Shown here: piece by piece, positions 23,164-35,429 of the stretch | Numbering within the stretch: the first letter of the stretch is position 1 | Layout of the letters: every line of letters begins with the position of its first letter | NCBI GenBank assembly: GCA_023014335.1 | Contig: JAECYW010000002.1 | Location: forward strand, 1-64,000 | Direction: 5' to 3' | DNA: 64,000 bases | Origin: Galerina marginata | Taxonomy: Eukaryota; Basidiomycota; Agaricomycetes; Agaricales; Galerinaceae | Made by a program: the position numbers and the translations under genes | Notes under the pieces: model-generated | Told to the model about the DNA's origin: nothing | What the model saw: only the letters and a program-made list of their open reading frames with translations | Database searches by the model: none

Positions 23164-24408
23164 GAGCCTGCTGAGGCGCGGGGGACCGTCAATCACGTGA
23201 ATGTTCAATTGGGCCTCTGGCTTCCGTCGTCAACGTTGACTGCCCCTGTGTTTGCCCTCGCATCATTGCCTGGTACCACTTTCTGAGCCGTTCGCGACGA
23301 CAAGGAGCGTCTCTGCGTCGGGAAGACTATCACGCCAAGTTTACAGCTGCCGAACAAACCAACATTCCAGTCGCCGACCTCAATGTGCTCATCGTCATGG
23401 CGCCGTTGAGGGTAGCTGGGTGTGTGCTTAAATCTTCTTAGTTGGAGTAGAAAGTAGAAATTAAGAAAGAAAAAGACCCGCCAACGATGTTATATATATC
23501 TTAGGGTAAATAGTTGAAATTGAACATGAGAAAAAGATACTTGCCAATGTTTTTACAGGCCTACGTCAGGTTGGATTGGGTGAGTGCTGAAGCTTGAAGC
23601 TGAAGCGCTGAAGTGAGATGTCAAAGCGAGTGAGTGTGTGAAATGGAGGAAGCGATTTCCTCAATTTCACACAAGGGTGAACGAAATCGCAATCAGCAGG
23701 ATGGAAGGCATAGCCTCTATTCATTGTTGGTTTTATTTAACAGACACTACTCAAGTATTAACAGACGCTACTCAGGTATGCAAGCTGGCTCGCTGATCCG
23801 CCTGACATTCCTTGCATGCGTTGGCCTAGGGTCACAAATTGGTGGTGCCGCAGTTGCAAAACAACAGGGGGCTAAGGTCGCGGGAGACTTGTTGACTAGG
23901 ATTGAGTCACAGACGCTTGGGCGGGCGTGGACCTGGCAGTCTCAAATCGTCACCATAACAGGCAAGCATACTGGGCGAAAGGTCGTGAAATGCTTGATGC
24001 ATGATCGTCAGGTTGTGAATGGGTTCCAAAAGTGTGATGCGATGAGTGGGCGATGCTGTATTGCCGCTGGAGCTGGCGCTAGCAGTGCTGGTGCTGGTGG
24101 TGCCATTTCCCGTCCGTCCCTTCGCCCTTGACAAGCGAGGTATGGGAACCGACGCTGGTCGAGAACCCGATGACCTCCATCCCGTCCCTCTCCTTCATTT
24201 TCCCTTCTTCCTGCACTTCGTCGACCACTTCTTTACCCGCCCCAACCTTCTCCTTCCCCTCATCCGAAACCCCATCAGCGCTAGAACCAACACCCGTCAA
24301 CCTCCCACCGACCTCCACATCTCCTTCACCCTCGCTGTCCGTCCCCAAAGCCGAGCTGACGCCGAGCGGCGAAGCCTGCACGCTCTTCGACAGATCCATC
24401 TCCTCGCG

Positions 24409-24842
24409 TCATTTCTTCTTCTGGGTACGAAGTCGCGCAGGGAGAGCTTCACTTTCGTCGGAGCTGTCGCTTTTGCCTGAGGGAAAATGTAAAGTACTGA
24501 TTGAATTTTGCCCTTTGCAAAATCATTGTCAAGATTCAAACAACGTGCATTGAATTTTGCACCCCCGGGCCCGTCAAAATAGTTCGGCCGCGGCAGTGTA
24601 ACAGTTTGATTGGGGTTGTACCAAGAATCTAGAGCCGCGACCTTGAAGGATTGTCCATCCACACTATTAATATGGCAGCTGTTCAGGGTTTGGTTTCGCA
24701 GCGCCATTGGAAAAGAAATTTGAAATGCCGATGATCCTCCTATCCCCGCCACAGACAGAGATCCCATTAAGTCAAAGTCTTTTAAAATCCAGAATCCGAC
24801 GTAACACACGCGACAGATCAAACTACCAAATTTCCACTCCAT
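24409..24842 (-). CDS. Unknown protein, tentative two-exon model
   Basis: The ATG at 24842 opens a frame with a hydrophobic N-terminal part. It continues with a coding-like region (SAFQISFPMALRNQT, SWYNPNQTVTLPRPNYFDG, FNARCLNLDNDF). A GC-AG intron of about 40 nt (donor AAGG|GCAAAA, acceptor CCCTCAG) would join to a short Ser/Asp/Glu-rich exon ending in a Lys-rich tail and a TGA at 24409. Without splicing the frame runs on to 24297 with Arg-rich low-quality sequence. The family is unknown. It is on the same strand as the 25140-25741 gene and about 300 bp downstream of it. Confidence 0.35.
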
Positions 24843-25139
24843 TAGGCGAGGAGAGCGTCCCCAATATCCTTTATTTGAAATTAAATATCCAGGAACTACG
24901 TATACTGCTCAGGAAGAGAGGGAACGGCTATTCTATGATATACGGTTCTGCGCCATTAAGATTGTCGAAGGAAAAAATCTTTTCCTACAAAGTACGCCGA
25001 CTGTGTTCTCCATACAGCCAAAAAAAAGATTATCTCGTAGGCGAAGCAGGCTAACAAGAGGAGAAGTACACCTATAGAACATATCATACATTAAACGACG
25101 AAATCCATCCCATAAATTCAGCAAGTCTCCAATGACTTT

Positions 25140-25741
25140 CTACCAAGATCTAACTTCAAGTACCACTACATCTGTAATCCTTTCGGCTCCTCAGTGAAAA
25201 TAGAAACTTCAAACTCTTAAGAACTCAAAGAATCAAATAAAAAGGTATTAACATACCGGGCGTATTCCTTAGGGCATCCTCTGTTCCGTCCGTACGCCTC
25301 AACCTTCCGATGACATGAGCCAATCCCCTTTGTACCCAGGGGGATTTCTTCCTGTCCAACTTCCTATCCTGGAATTCTGGCGTGTCGTTCGGGTTCAAAG
25401 GGTGGTATATGTGCATGCCCCCAAGGTAGTACCCATCGGGTCGATGTAGTCGGGCCGTCCAGTGGTGGTGGCCTTTTCTCGCTGTATCCGACGGATGGAA
25501 ATCGGAGCTGCATACGGGTGAGCGAGACTCAAAAAGCTAACGGAAATGCTCACCAAACGACCACGGTTGAATTCTGTACGGCGTTCCAGCCATAAGTGTC
25601 GACCAAATCGTCCCATAAAAACGCCATAGCGCGCTGAACAATGAGCTCCATTTGACCCCGACCGTGTCCATCTGGATAGCAGGTATCCAGCCATGCGAGC
25701 GTGTAATCCATTTCAGGGAGGGAAGAGTCGGATTGCATCAT
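25140..25741 (-). CDS. Unknown small intracellular protein (three exons)
   Basis: The model uses exons 25741-25554, 25507-25257 and 25171-25140, giving 156 residues; introns have GTGAGC and GTATGT donors and CAG acceptors. The start is the first of two adjacent ATGs. The sequence is hydrophilic, with no signal peptide or membrane span. Visible stretches include MDYTLAWLDTCYPDGHGRGQ, a KGHHHWTARL block, and YYLGGMHIYHPLNP. I do not recognise the family. A relative with in-frame stops lies at 21795-22017, so the gene has duplicated locally. It is inside the segment flanked by the inverted repeats. Confidence 0.5.
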
Positions 25742-26579
25742 GGGAGGAGTTGGATTGGAAAGGCGTAGTCGTTGTTGGTGGATGAGTTGTGAGTGACGGA
25801 TTAGGCGAGAACGTTATTGACTTCAATGGTTCAATAAGTCTCTCAATACTATTAAAGATATACCAAAATTGATTACTTGAAAACCATATCACCCTGTTAT
25901 TCACCTAAATCAACTAGTTATTCTAAAATTACAGGCGCCAAAAAACTAACGCCGGTGTATCTAAAAATAGCTTGAACAAATCCACGTGGTGTTATTTCAT
26001 CATGATTATTCAACGCGGTGCTCTAAATAATGATGCTCACTGTAACATATTGACGATATACGGTCGACGAAACGTGGCCTGCCCGGTGCGGGACCAGAAG
26101 GTAGCTAACGCTTACATTGAAAGAGATCTCACGGCTTACCTAGAAATAAAGCAACGATGACTAACTTATAGGCGTAATCGGTTTCGGTTCACGGTCTACA
26201 GCCATATCGGTGAGATGTGGATCCATGTAGGCGTAGGTACGTGTGTACAAAGAGGGAGAAATACTAGCAGATGGTGAGTAGAATCTATCTTAGGCAGATG
26301 TGGTTATGAACCAGCAGGGGAAGCCTTAATGTTCGCAGGAACAACTCCCTGGAGATGGTTCACATACACTGGAAGCGTTCACTGGTACTACTAATTACAG
26401 ACATTGCCGCTAGAATGAGTGTGGTGCGATTTTAATAAACGGGTGTGACTACTATAGCAAAGTGCTGTACACGATATGTTTTATTTTAGATTATGTCTTT
26501 GCCCCGGTTAAAGTTGCTCTCATTGATTCGCGTCCTCGCCCAAAGCCACGCCCACTTGGAAAGAAAGGCGGGAAAGCGT

Positions 26580-26737
26580 GGAAAACCTAGTACTCGAGTA
26601 TATACGCTTGTTTTAAACATAAGTCCCAAATTTGAATTAAATTCCTTATTGTCTATGACCTTAATTAAGTCGGAGCGATCTGCGCTGATGTTTGCGCTAG
26701 TTAGTGCAAGTACTAGTCGTGCGCAGCGCTAGCTCAA
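26580..26737 (-). repeat. Right arm of ~155-bp inverted repeat
   Basis: This is the reverse complement partner of 22359-22511. The two arms bound a 4.38-kb segment. No matching short target duplication was found immediately outside the arms. Confidence 0.85.
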
Positions 26738-29197
26738 CTCATACGCTAGCTTGCACAAGCACGCAACCTGCCACGCAAATTTTCCAGGGCCCGTCGGTAT
26801 TCATCTACCTGGTTTCACCTCCGATGCTAACGCGGTCTTTGCGAAGTCAATTCTGAATAGAATGACAAACGAGATGTAGAGTTTTTCGACTGTTTGATGG
26901 TTTGGGGACACCTGGAAATTAAAATTGAAGAGGACAAGCGAGAAGCATCAAGGCCTTTTCCCTCTTTGTTTATGTTTAGACAGAACGAGTGAGAGTATTT
27001 TGGGGAAGTACCGACGAGAACACCTGCCTCAAAATATCTCGAGTTCCTTCCTGGTGTTGATTTTAGGCGCTGATTTCAGATTGGATATTTAATGACGGTG
27101 TTTTCATTCAGAGAAATAGTTTAAATGGAATATCTACAGGTCTTAAAGCATAATTATTCTATGACGGTTCTGACCCAATGCATGCATTTCCTGGATTTTA
27201 TTTCAACTGGGTTGTCGTTCACTTGAAGTAAGAATCGCCATGTTATGCTTTTGTAATTCAGAGTTTTCTACCCTATTAAGCTGTAGTGATTCGGACTTGA
27301 CGATAGTCGCAGCCTGCGTGTAAAGAGCTCTCTACCATCCTCTAGAGCACTGGGTCGACGAGCTTAATTTTCTAGCATGCTCGCCGGGCCGTTAAAGATG
27401 CCGAAAACGCCAAAAGGTCGGATCAGCAGCTATTGATCTTGCCAAAGTGTTGCCTTTGGCTATGTCCACCATCGACAAACCATCGACCGCCTTCCACTCT
27501 TTCCTTACCCATTTCCTCCTCTAGATCTCAAGACCGGTACCTCAGCATTTTTTTAAGTGTTTATAATTTAATCCCATTTTATTGCTGATTATTCATCCTA
27601 TTAGGTTTTATACCGCACAAACGTCTTGTGCCGCGTTGCGAGCCCCTCAGATTGAGCGCTGTGGGCCAACGCCCCGAAGCTTTTGGGTAGGCAAAAGGAT
27701 GACGAGACGAGACCCTGGAGTAGGAAACCAGCGCGGTGCGTCGCGAAACGAGTCCTAATTCGACTTGTTTTGCTTATCTCCTTTCCTCACCCCTTCATCC
27801 GCTGACCGCCCATCCACATCGCCATCCACGACCACCAGCCCTGACCGCCGCTGCCCTCTGCGTCGTCCCACCCCAACGGCAAACAGGACGAGGGGGATTC
27901 ATGGAGAGGGATATCCGCACTGTGCGTCGCGAACGAGTCGTAATTCGACTCGTTTGACATATCTCCTCTCCTCACCCTTCATCCGCTGATTGCCTACCCA
28001 CAGCTCCATCTGCGACCACCAGCCATGGCCGCCGCTGCTCTTGCACCTTCCGCCTCCGACGCCGCCATCCTTCCATGTCGCATTTTTTACACCACGCCTA
28101 CATTACACAGCACTGCGACCAGTGACAGTGGGCGGCAAGTTACAACACCAAAGCAAGAGACCTAAGAAGACGACGAAGACACGTACCTGCGTCTAGACGA
28201 AAACGATCCAGCAAAACGTCTCGCTTGCGTCGCCCATGCCTGAAGGCAAGGTAAAAACCAAGCAACATTCCTGAATGCCTCCCACCCCCGCGCACCTCCT
28301 CCATCGACGTCTTCTCCCTTCCCTCCCGCCCCGCGACGCACCCGCGGCTCGGGCGAAAGCACACTGACCTTCCATTTCATTTCTTCCTCCTCTTCGTCTC
28401 CCCTGTCTGCGCCATAAGTCGCTCATCGGCCCCCCCCCCTCTCTATACAGGACCATACTCCGCCTGCTCATTGTCCTCATTTCTTACCTCCATGCTTTTA
28501 TCCGCCTGCTCACGTTGGTGTTTCCCAGATCGCTAGCAGCGCCGACGAGCGTGCCGGTGACGATTTACTTTGTGGGCACCATTAGATTTAGACTAGTACT
28601 TCACGAGAATTCAGCGCATGCGCAAGAACTAGCTAAGAGCGCGCATGGCAGTCGAATTATTTTAAATCCTAGCATTCTTGCTCATTGAAATTTGAGACTA
28701 AGTTTAGCGGGATGACTATCAAATGCCTAGGTAACGTGATCCGTTCAATGTTTTCTTTGAACATATTAAGATACTTATCATCTGGGGAAGTTTCAAATTT
28801 GTCCACCTTTTAATCTCCTGTAGATCTTGCCGATTGGATGACCGGAAATATTCGGAATTATACCACGATCTATGGGCAATTTGTTACGAGGTTATTTTGA
28901 GATCATATTCTCACTTTATTAGCCTTCCTTACGTCGTTAAAAATTCGAGGTTATCTCAAATCAGTCCACAATTTTGCGTCGGAAAAAAGTTCGTTAAGTT
29001 TGAAAAAAAAAATATATATATATTCACAATTTCAACATTGAATTATGTGTTGAAAGACCAATCATCTAGTTACAATTTATTTACATTTTGATCATGAAAC
29101 AAATAGGCAATTGCCCGCAGTGTCATCAAGCTTGCATCAAGTATCATGTGTGATGGTTCATTAGTATTGTTGTGAAGTCCAGGAGGATCTGATGCGC
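26738..29197. other. No supported gene; C-rich region near 27.7-28.5 kb
   Basis: Sequence from 27.7 to 28.5 kb is C/T-rich on the plus strand and generates long spurious Pro/His/Ser frames in several phases. It contains a tandem duplication (annotated separately). No splice-consistent gene was found. Confidence 0.45.
27736..28042. repeat. Direct duplication of ~120 bp, 186-bp offset
   Basis: Copies are at 27736-27856 and 27922-28042. Both start with GTGCGTCGCGAA, continue through ACGAGTC.TAATTCGACT and CTCACCCTTCATCCGCTGA, and end near CCACCAGCC. They differ by scattered substitutions. Confidence 0.75.
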
Positions 29198-30353
29198 TTA
29201 GGAAGGGATGGGGGAAGAGGAAGGAGTAGGCGAAGGGGATGGGTGGATGTCAACGTTCGATGTTATGAAGATGAGAGGTGCACTGGATCGAGTCATCATA
29301 TCTTCTCTCCAAGCTCGCCCATTGACGACTCTGAGAATGATCAACAATGGGGCTAAACCCTATTATGACAGATTTCAGTTAAAGTTCATCGTTGAACTAC
29401 GGGGATGTGGGACGTGGGACTCACACTCATCTTCGACCATAGCTGGCCGAACAAAATGCCCGTTCCGTTGTGAAGAGAGTAGGGGATTAGATACATGATT
29501 CCCAGAATGCTGTAAAGGGCTGCGGACTCGACAAGGATGGCTGCTGCACCAGTATAAACCTTAGCATTTTCTTTTCCCAAAGTCCTTGAAAAATGGTTTG
29601 ATACGCGGGACAGACGCGCACAGATAAAAACGGTTAGCACGATATTGAGAGATATCGTTATTGTGTAATAAGACACGGCAAACTTGACGCTTTCCGGTCC
29701 AAAGAAATTGCCATGCGGTTCACCTGCCACGACGAGCTGATTGATCGCTAAACCTGTAAAATGATAAGAAAAAAATTTCTCATTATTGTTATCTAAGTGG
29801 CACACCTAATCCAGCAAGATACAGGACTCCTGGAATCGCTATAAACACGGGGTGTCTTCCATACACTAGGAATGTGCGGTATACCTGAGGAAGCAAGGAT
29901 GAGCACGGAACCTCCAGATAAATAATAGATATATACCAGGAGTGCGTCACCCATAAAAACTGAGCAGACAACAGATACAGACCCTAGTGTTTCATACCAA
30001 ACAGAAACTCTAGTGGTGATATATTCGGGGACTCCTCCAGGTCGGTCTCGGTATGTGATCCACATCTCTTCGCCCCAGATAGCATTACAAGCGACATCGA
30101 TGGTCGAAAGCATGACCATAATTGTGCTATAAACCGAACAAAATCTTCGGCTAGTCGAAGAGTTCTTGTTTCCTCTGCGAAACAGGGCCTCGATGATCAT
30201 GAAATAGACAGTCAGTTCAAGACCTGGAAGTAAAATCAGCGGTCGGAAGCTTGGAATTTCTTTCAAGCAAATCTATTCCTCACCGTACAGAATTCCACCC
30301 ATATAGCTGCCTATATAATAGGAATGCTCGAATAGGGTCGTTCCAGTGTCCAT
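29198..30353 (-). CDS. Multi-pass membrane protein (7TM-like, agaricomycete family), paralogue A
   Basis: Exons are 30353-30284, 30223-29937, 29884-29806, 29753-29425 and 29359-29198 (308 residues). All introns are GT-AG and in frame. It begins MDTGTTLFEHSYYIGSYMGG, and six to seven hydrophobic spans follow. Conserved phrases include WGEEMWITYRDRPGGVPEY, VWYETLGSVSVV and GIMYLIPYSL. The C-tail is Ser/Pro-rich. Internal exon lengths of 287, 79 and 329 nt are identical to those of the paralogue at 41465-42687. The overall design is receptor-like, but it is not a STE3 or STE2 pheromone receptor by sequence, and no ligand or G-protein coupling is known to me. The two paralogues bracket the peptide-precursor region. 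Confidence 0.8.
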
Positions 30354-31550
30354 GGCGCGTACCCAGCCGTTGGCAGAGAGTGGAAGAGAAGGTAATTAAC
30401 AGGGCGTTAGAAACTGAGTATGACAACTGCCAGCAGGGTCATCTGCCGTAAGAAACTTGACCATGGCTCGGATTTTATGAGGTCGAGGCCGCGAAAGGCC
30501 ACATATTGCCGGCTGACTCGGAGACGAGCATGCATGTCTGGAGACAGTCACTCTCGGAATTGGAGAGCCTAACTAAACCGCGATGATCGTCAGATAAGGT
30601 AAACTGGTTTCTGGAAAACACATCAGAGTTAGGTGTCCTCGAGCATACTTCTGTGGGCTAGTCTGAAGTGAGAATCAATCATCTAGAATCGCCACTGTGG
30701 TTAGTCACCGGTACCCAAGTAGTGGGCGACCTTCAAGACGGAAAGAGGAATCAGCCTTGTGTCCAGACTACTCTGAGATTGTAGGCACTGAAGCGATAGT
30801 TGGCGGGTTTTTGGCAATATGGAGACGAACTTGACAATCACTGTCACTGTCAGAACTTGAGCTTGAAGTCACTGGCAGGTTAACGATTTGTTTGAGCCCG
30901 TATTTGTCACCGTCTGATGGCAAATAACGACAAATATAAGGCTAAATAACGCGTCCAGTCCTGACTTGGGTTGTCTCCCTCCCTCCTCATTAATAATTCC
31001 TCAATACTTTAGATTCCCAAATCCTTCTTTGCTTCAATGAAAGTTGCTAGTCGAATATTGTGGGTTCTATCACTGCTCGATGGCCCATTTGGGGGAGTCT
31101 AATCAGGGCATTGTCACAAAAACAACGAAGCCTAGTAGGCTTCACAATGAATCACTTAAACAGTCAGAATTTTTTCCCGGTCGGGGAAATACATATGTCG
31201 GATATGAATGTCAGGAGCCTTTGAAAATTGGACTGAAATAACCCAAGGCAAGCAAGTTTTCAAACCTCAATCATGGATTCGTTCCCACATTTTCGTCTGT
31301 CGCTTCCGCCTTTACTTCATTATTCTGTTCTGAACCCTCATTTCCGGGACGATGATCGCGGATGAGATGGGCTGTCGACTCCGAGGATCATAGACATCGA
31401 CCATGTGCTGCATAGCCTTATAAGTCTGGTGTCACAAATGGACTGTATTTTTGCCCCAGATCTTACACAATCCTCGCCTATCAATTTAGGCCCGTTCTTG
31501 ACTTATTCCGATTGAGTCCTCGTTGAGGTACATCGTCTTCAAGTGATACC
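30354..31550. other. No supported gene
   Basis: This is the intergenic stretch between membrane protein A and the acetyltransferase gene, on diverging strands. A frame at 31044-31241 shows no support. Confidence 0.5.
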
Positions 31551-32607
31551 ATGTCCGCATTCACAGTTCAACGCGTCGAGAATCCCGATGGTGAGCAGTC
31601 ATTCATTCCTCTCCGACGCCTTGAAGCTGATCCCCGTTCTACCACAGAGGAACAAATTAACATCTCCGCTGATCTATTCTGCGATCTTATGAAAGATAGT
31701 AAGACTCCTTGCTGTTGGAACGATCAAATCAATATGATGACATTTGCAAGATCAAGGCGCTATCAGCTTGTCCGGCGGTGACAAGTCCCTGATGAAGTTA
31801 CAAGCTCTGGCAATTATACGAGCAGGCGCCTTTGCAGGAGAATATTATACGGCAACGAATTCAAATGGGGAGGTCGTAGGGTACGCGCTTTGGATGCCAC
31901 CGGGTAAAGAATTATTCAGCACGTGAGTTCCTTAGCGCGGTTATCACTGGTTATCATTTCCTAAATCCTGAAATAAGTGAAGAAGAACGGAAACTCGGAT
32001 TCACTAAGTTCATGGCCCGACTTCCTGAAGAGGGCAAGGAGTATTTTCGGACAACGGCGAGCACTTCTTATGTCGGCAATTACTCTATCCATTATTGAAA
32101 CTTTACAACTCAGTATCTCGCGCACTTTCCGGGTTTCGTTAACGGTATCCTTGGTCCCACTGTATGTTTGAACTGGGGCTATTATTTCGAACTGGTTGTT
32201 GATAATGTTCCTTAGGGAAAGCTCGATTCTTGGTGGCTTCATATGGCTATGGTTCGCCCGGACTATCAGAGGAAGGGTATCACACGAGCTTTGATTGATG
32301 TTATTCGAGAAAAGGTGCGACCCACTATCGCCATCCTCCCATGCCCTTTGGACTTGACGCGAGTTCATTGCCGCAACTTCCTCAGGCTGCAAAATCAGGG
32401 GAAACACTGGCTTGTTCGACCACAAATGACGATAATGTACGTCGAACGGCCATTGATCCCTTTGAATATTTTTTCTCATGTGGTCTTAAGGTCCCCGTGT
32501 ATGTCGCACTTGGGTTTGCTCATCGAGGCAAAAAGATAATGCCATCTCGATGGGGGGACTGGCCAGTCCATCTATTTTCTTTGAAAACCTCTGAGATCGC
32601 TAATTAG
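31551..32607 (+). CDS. GNAT-family N-acetyltransferase
   Basis: I reconstruct eight exons: 31551-31590, 31648-31698, 31757-31922, 31978-32056, 32114-32161, 32216-32314, 32386-32436 and 32491-32607. They encode 216 residues. The acetyl-CoA-binding motif A is visible as MAMVRPDYQRKGITRALIDV (R/Q-x-x-G-x-G/A region, here QRKGIT). It is preceded by a typical EVVGYALWMPPG strand and followed by ALGFAHRGKKIMPSRWGDWP. The fourth intron is GC-AG (ACG|GCGAGC...CTCAG). The last intron is 54 nt with no stop, so its retention would add 18 residues. The substrate is unknown. Related agaricomycete proteins are small cytosolic acetyltransferases. It is close to the membrane-protein and peptide-precursor genes, but no functional link is shown. 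Confidence 0.8.
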
Positions 32608-33267
32608 CACGTCTTGCCAATGCTCTTCGCGGAGCGGTGGATTCGGCGCGCCATTAGAGCCACGGCCATTTCGCTAATCAATAACCACCGCCCTGCCCTA
32701 TCTTGTATTTTTAGGAGACCTGGGCGTTCCTTCCAGGAGATTTATATAATGAATGGGTGTAAAATCTGCGCAGCATCCATGAGAGGTCAGTTGATGTTTT
32801 ACATACTCCAGCAAGCCCTAGCTGAATTAGGTAGGGATACTAAGTTTTTGGGTCTCGTTCAGACCATTATCGAGGTTATGGAAATCAGAATGACGATCTA
32901 TTGCAATGCAGCCGTGCGATATTTCTGTCAAGACCCCGGAAACCTGTGCCAACACATCTCAGATTTTTGAATTTCCTTCGATCGCTGATTCTTCCGAACA
33001 ACGTCTCTCACCTGTGTTCTCATTCAATGCAGTGTAGTGATCATTCTCTCGGCCACCCAGGTTCCCATTATAACTTCCCAATCAGCCTTCTTGTCATGAT
33101 GCTGTCACCACCACGACTGAAATTGCGATTGTGAGCGCACTCAGAGTTCGTGGACAACACAAATCATTCTTCCGTGCGGACCACCGATAAACTTCATCTG
33201 ATCCTATATTTTATAGAGTTTCACCCCACGAGTTATATTGCCGATCCCTTCCTTTTGAGCCACTTCC
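32608..33267. other. No supported gene
   Basis: This is the 660-bp gap between the acetyltransferase stop and the next ATG on the same strand. A frame at 32614-32970 is read through without convincing signals. Confidence 0.45.
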
Positions 33268-34281
33268 ATGATGCCCCAGAAACCAGAGGATTTTGAGTCG
33301 TATACTTTGCTCGACAATAATGAATATGATGATCAACGAGGTAAGCACTGTTCATTGGACCGGCGTAACGGTGAAACTGATACCGTTGACTCAGAGAGAC
33401 GGCCAACTCATGGGACGAATTCCAATAAGTCGTCAAATCTCATGGTGGCTGGGTTAATCATCTTCGTCTTGGTGGACCTCCTGGCTTTCGCTTTCATTGC
33501 TCGACTGCTCCTCGACGCGCGCTCGCTTGACGGGCCGGATGATATGGAATTCAGAAACCCATACATTGGTCTGGATGAACTGTACACTTTCAGCAACATT
33601 AGACCTTCGCGATATAACAAAATCATCAACGAGCCCCGTCTGTCCGCCCAAATTAGTCCGGCGGAACCCAACAGGGTATTTCCAATCGACGCTCACAGAT
33701 GGCTCAGCGACTTCGGAGTTCTCTCACCTCCTGATCGCCACTTACAAGTTTCGAAAGCTGTACGTCCCTGTTTTCCTGTCGCTGCTGCCCGCATGCTTTG
33801 TATGTACGTACTTACCTGCCCTTTTCACAGATCCACACGGTGCTTCAGTTCAACGTTTTGGATTACGGAATGGAAAAATGTGCTCTCGCAGCTCGCCTTC
33901 CGAAACGCGGGGACGTTTTGCCCCATCCCTACTCTTTGCCTGCCACTGGGGACGTAGTGCGTCTTGCTATATGTGAGGTCGACGTCAAGCGACCCTTGAA
34001 GGAACGCGAGATCTCGTGGTCAAAACGTTCAGCTTGCATCCGAGAGCTAGGGATTCTAGAAGCCAGAATTGGAGAAGAGGTGGAAATGGCACCGTTTTCG
34101 TGCAAGTCAGGCTCTTTCATCGGATATCAAATCTCCTGCCCAGAAGATTCTTCAGGTTGTGATGTAGACGTCTGGACGAATCACAATCAAACATGGGGTA
34201 AGTTGGTCTCTTGTTCAATAAACTCAACTCAAACAACCACTCTTGCAAGGTGTTTTCATCAACCAATACCAAACAATTTGA
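33268..34281 (+). CDS. Single-pass membrane protein with But2-like C-terminal domain
   Basis: Exons are 33268-33759, 33831-34197 and 34250-34281 (296 residues). A further 54-nt in-frame intron at 33341-33394 (GTAAGC...CTCAG) is possible and would shorten the protein to 278 residues. A polar N-terminal part of about 55 residues precedes one hydrophobic span (NLMVAGLIIFVLVDLLAFAF). The rest is probably lumenal or extracellular. The last part, with IHTVLQFNVLDYGMEKCAL and ending FINQYQTI, matches the layout of agaricomycete type II membrane proteins whose C-terminal beta domain is sometimes annotated as But2-like. Cysteines at GCDVDVW and ISCPE may form disulfides. The function is unknown. Confidence 0.7.
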
Positions 34282-35429
34282 CCTTCTGTACTTGATCGTA
34301 TGCATTGCCAATTTCAAAGACTTGCACAACCAAGGATGCTCATTGGCTAAGACGAACGGGACTGAGTTCTCATGTTAAACGTCGATGTCATCTCTATCGT
34401 TAGTGGTATCATCGACTGAGACCGAACATTGCCAAGAAAGAGCAGCCCTCTCGTCACAAGGTTCTGGTCAGGTCCTCGTCATTTTTATGATAAGCGAATC
34501 TCAATGACATAACAGTTGTGGGCGTGTTCTCCGCGATAACGAAATTTAGAGTTAATGGTCTTGTGCATCGAGTTAGATTTTGTATCAATAGCTCGAATTC
34601 AAATGGCCTCTGCGCCCGAGACCCTGAAGTTCTGTCGATGATCATCAATATTGAGAAGCAAACATCTGCAAGGCAGTCAGTGGACCTGAGATCGTCACGT
34701 TGGTCGAGTTCGGACTTTGGGCGCCTATTGTTTCGTCGAATGTGGCCTGCCTTCACTTCGCTTCTCAAGACCTACGTAAGTTTCTTACGGTTGCATGTGC
34801 AATGAATGTGGATTGCCCAGAATCAAGGGCGTAGTTGGCTTGATCAATAGAGCAATAACTCGCAGTGCTCTACTGCGATGGTACTCAATCTCGTCCGCAT
34901 CGGCGATCCGGCAGGAGAAACTTATTTCGCTGACAGGGTTTTATCTTTGATCACCACTGCGTCGTTTTCAATTGTACGCCAGTATACTAATGTGCCACCT
35001 GCAGGTTTTTAAAAGCAATGCGATTTGACACCAATGTCCCTGTTCTTATGGAATGAAACCCCATCAAGGCTCCCGGAGTCCCATGTCAGTACGTCCGACT
35101 ATCATTATTAATGTCATGATCCGGGACGGCTTCTCCGCATCCTGTGGACATAACTGGAGTTTTCCGCGGGCATTTCAGGTCAGATGAACACAGGTAAATT
35201 GTCTGCTTTAAGATCTCTTTATTTCATGTTACAATCGCCTCCTCAAGCCAACGAAGAAACGAAATATCTGTATCAGTCCACTACCTCCATCTCCGTCGAC
35301 CCTCTTCTGCCTTGCAAAAACGTCTTTGTTCGCCATATATCATACACGAGATCTTAGCAGGGTGCGTACAATCTATTTAACATGAAGAGTCAGTTGTTGG
35401 CGAGATTCAATGACGTTGACCGGCATACC
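34282..35429. other. No supported gene
   Basis: Short frames on both strands (for example 34454-34768) lack joinable exons. No signal-peptide precursor like those downstream was seen. Confidence 0.45.

Noticed and set aside
27765..28480. Long Pro/His/Arg-rich frames in several phases
   Set aside because: Low-complexity C/T-rich DNA produces open frames in many phases. No conserved motif or splice structure was found.
33341..33394. 54-nt intron in the But2-like gene treated as certain
   Set aside because: It has good sites (GTAAGC, CTGAT, CTCAG), but its length is a multiple of three and it has no stop, so retention cannot be excluded. I kept it as an alternative.
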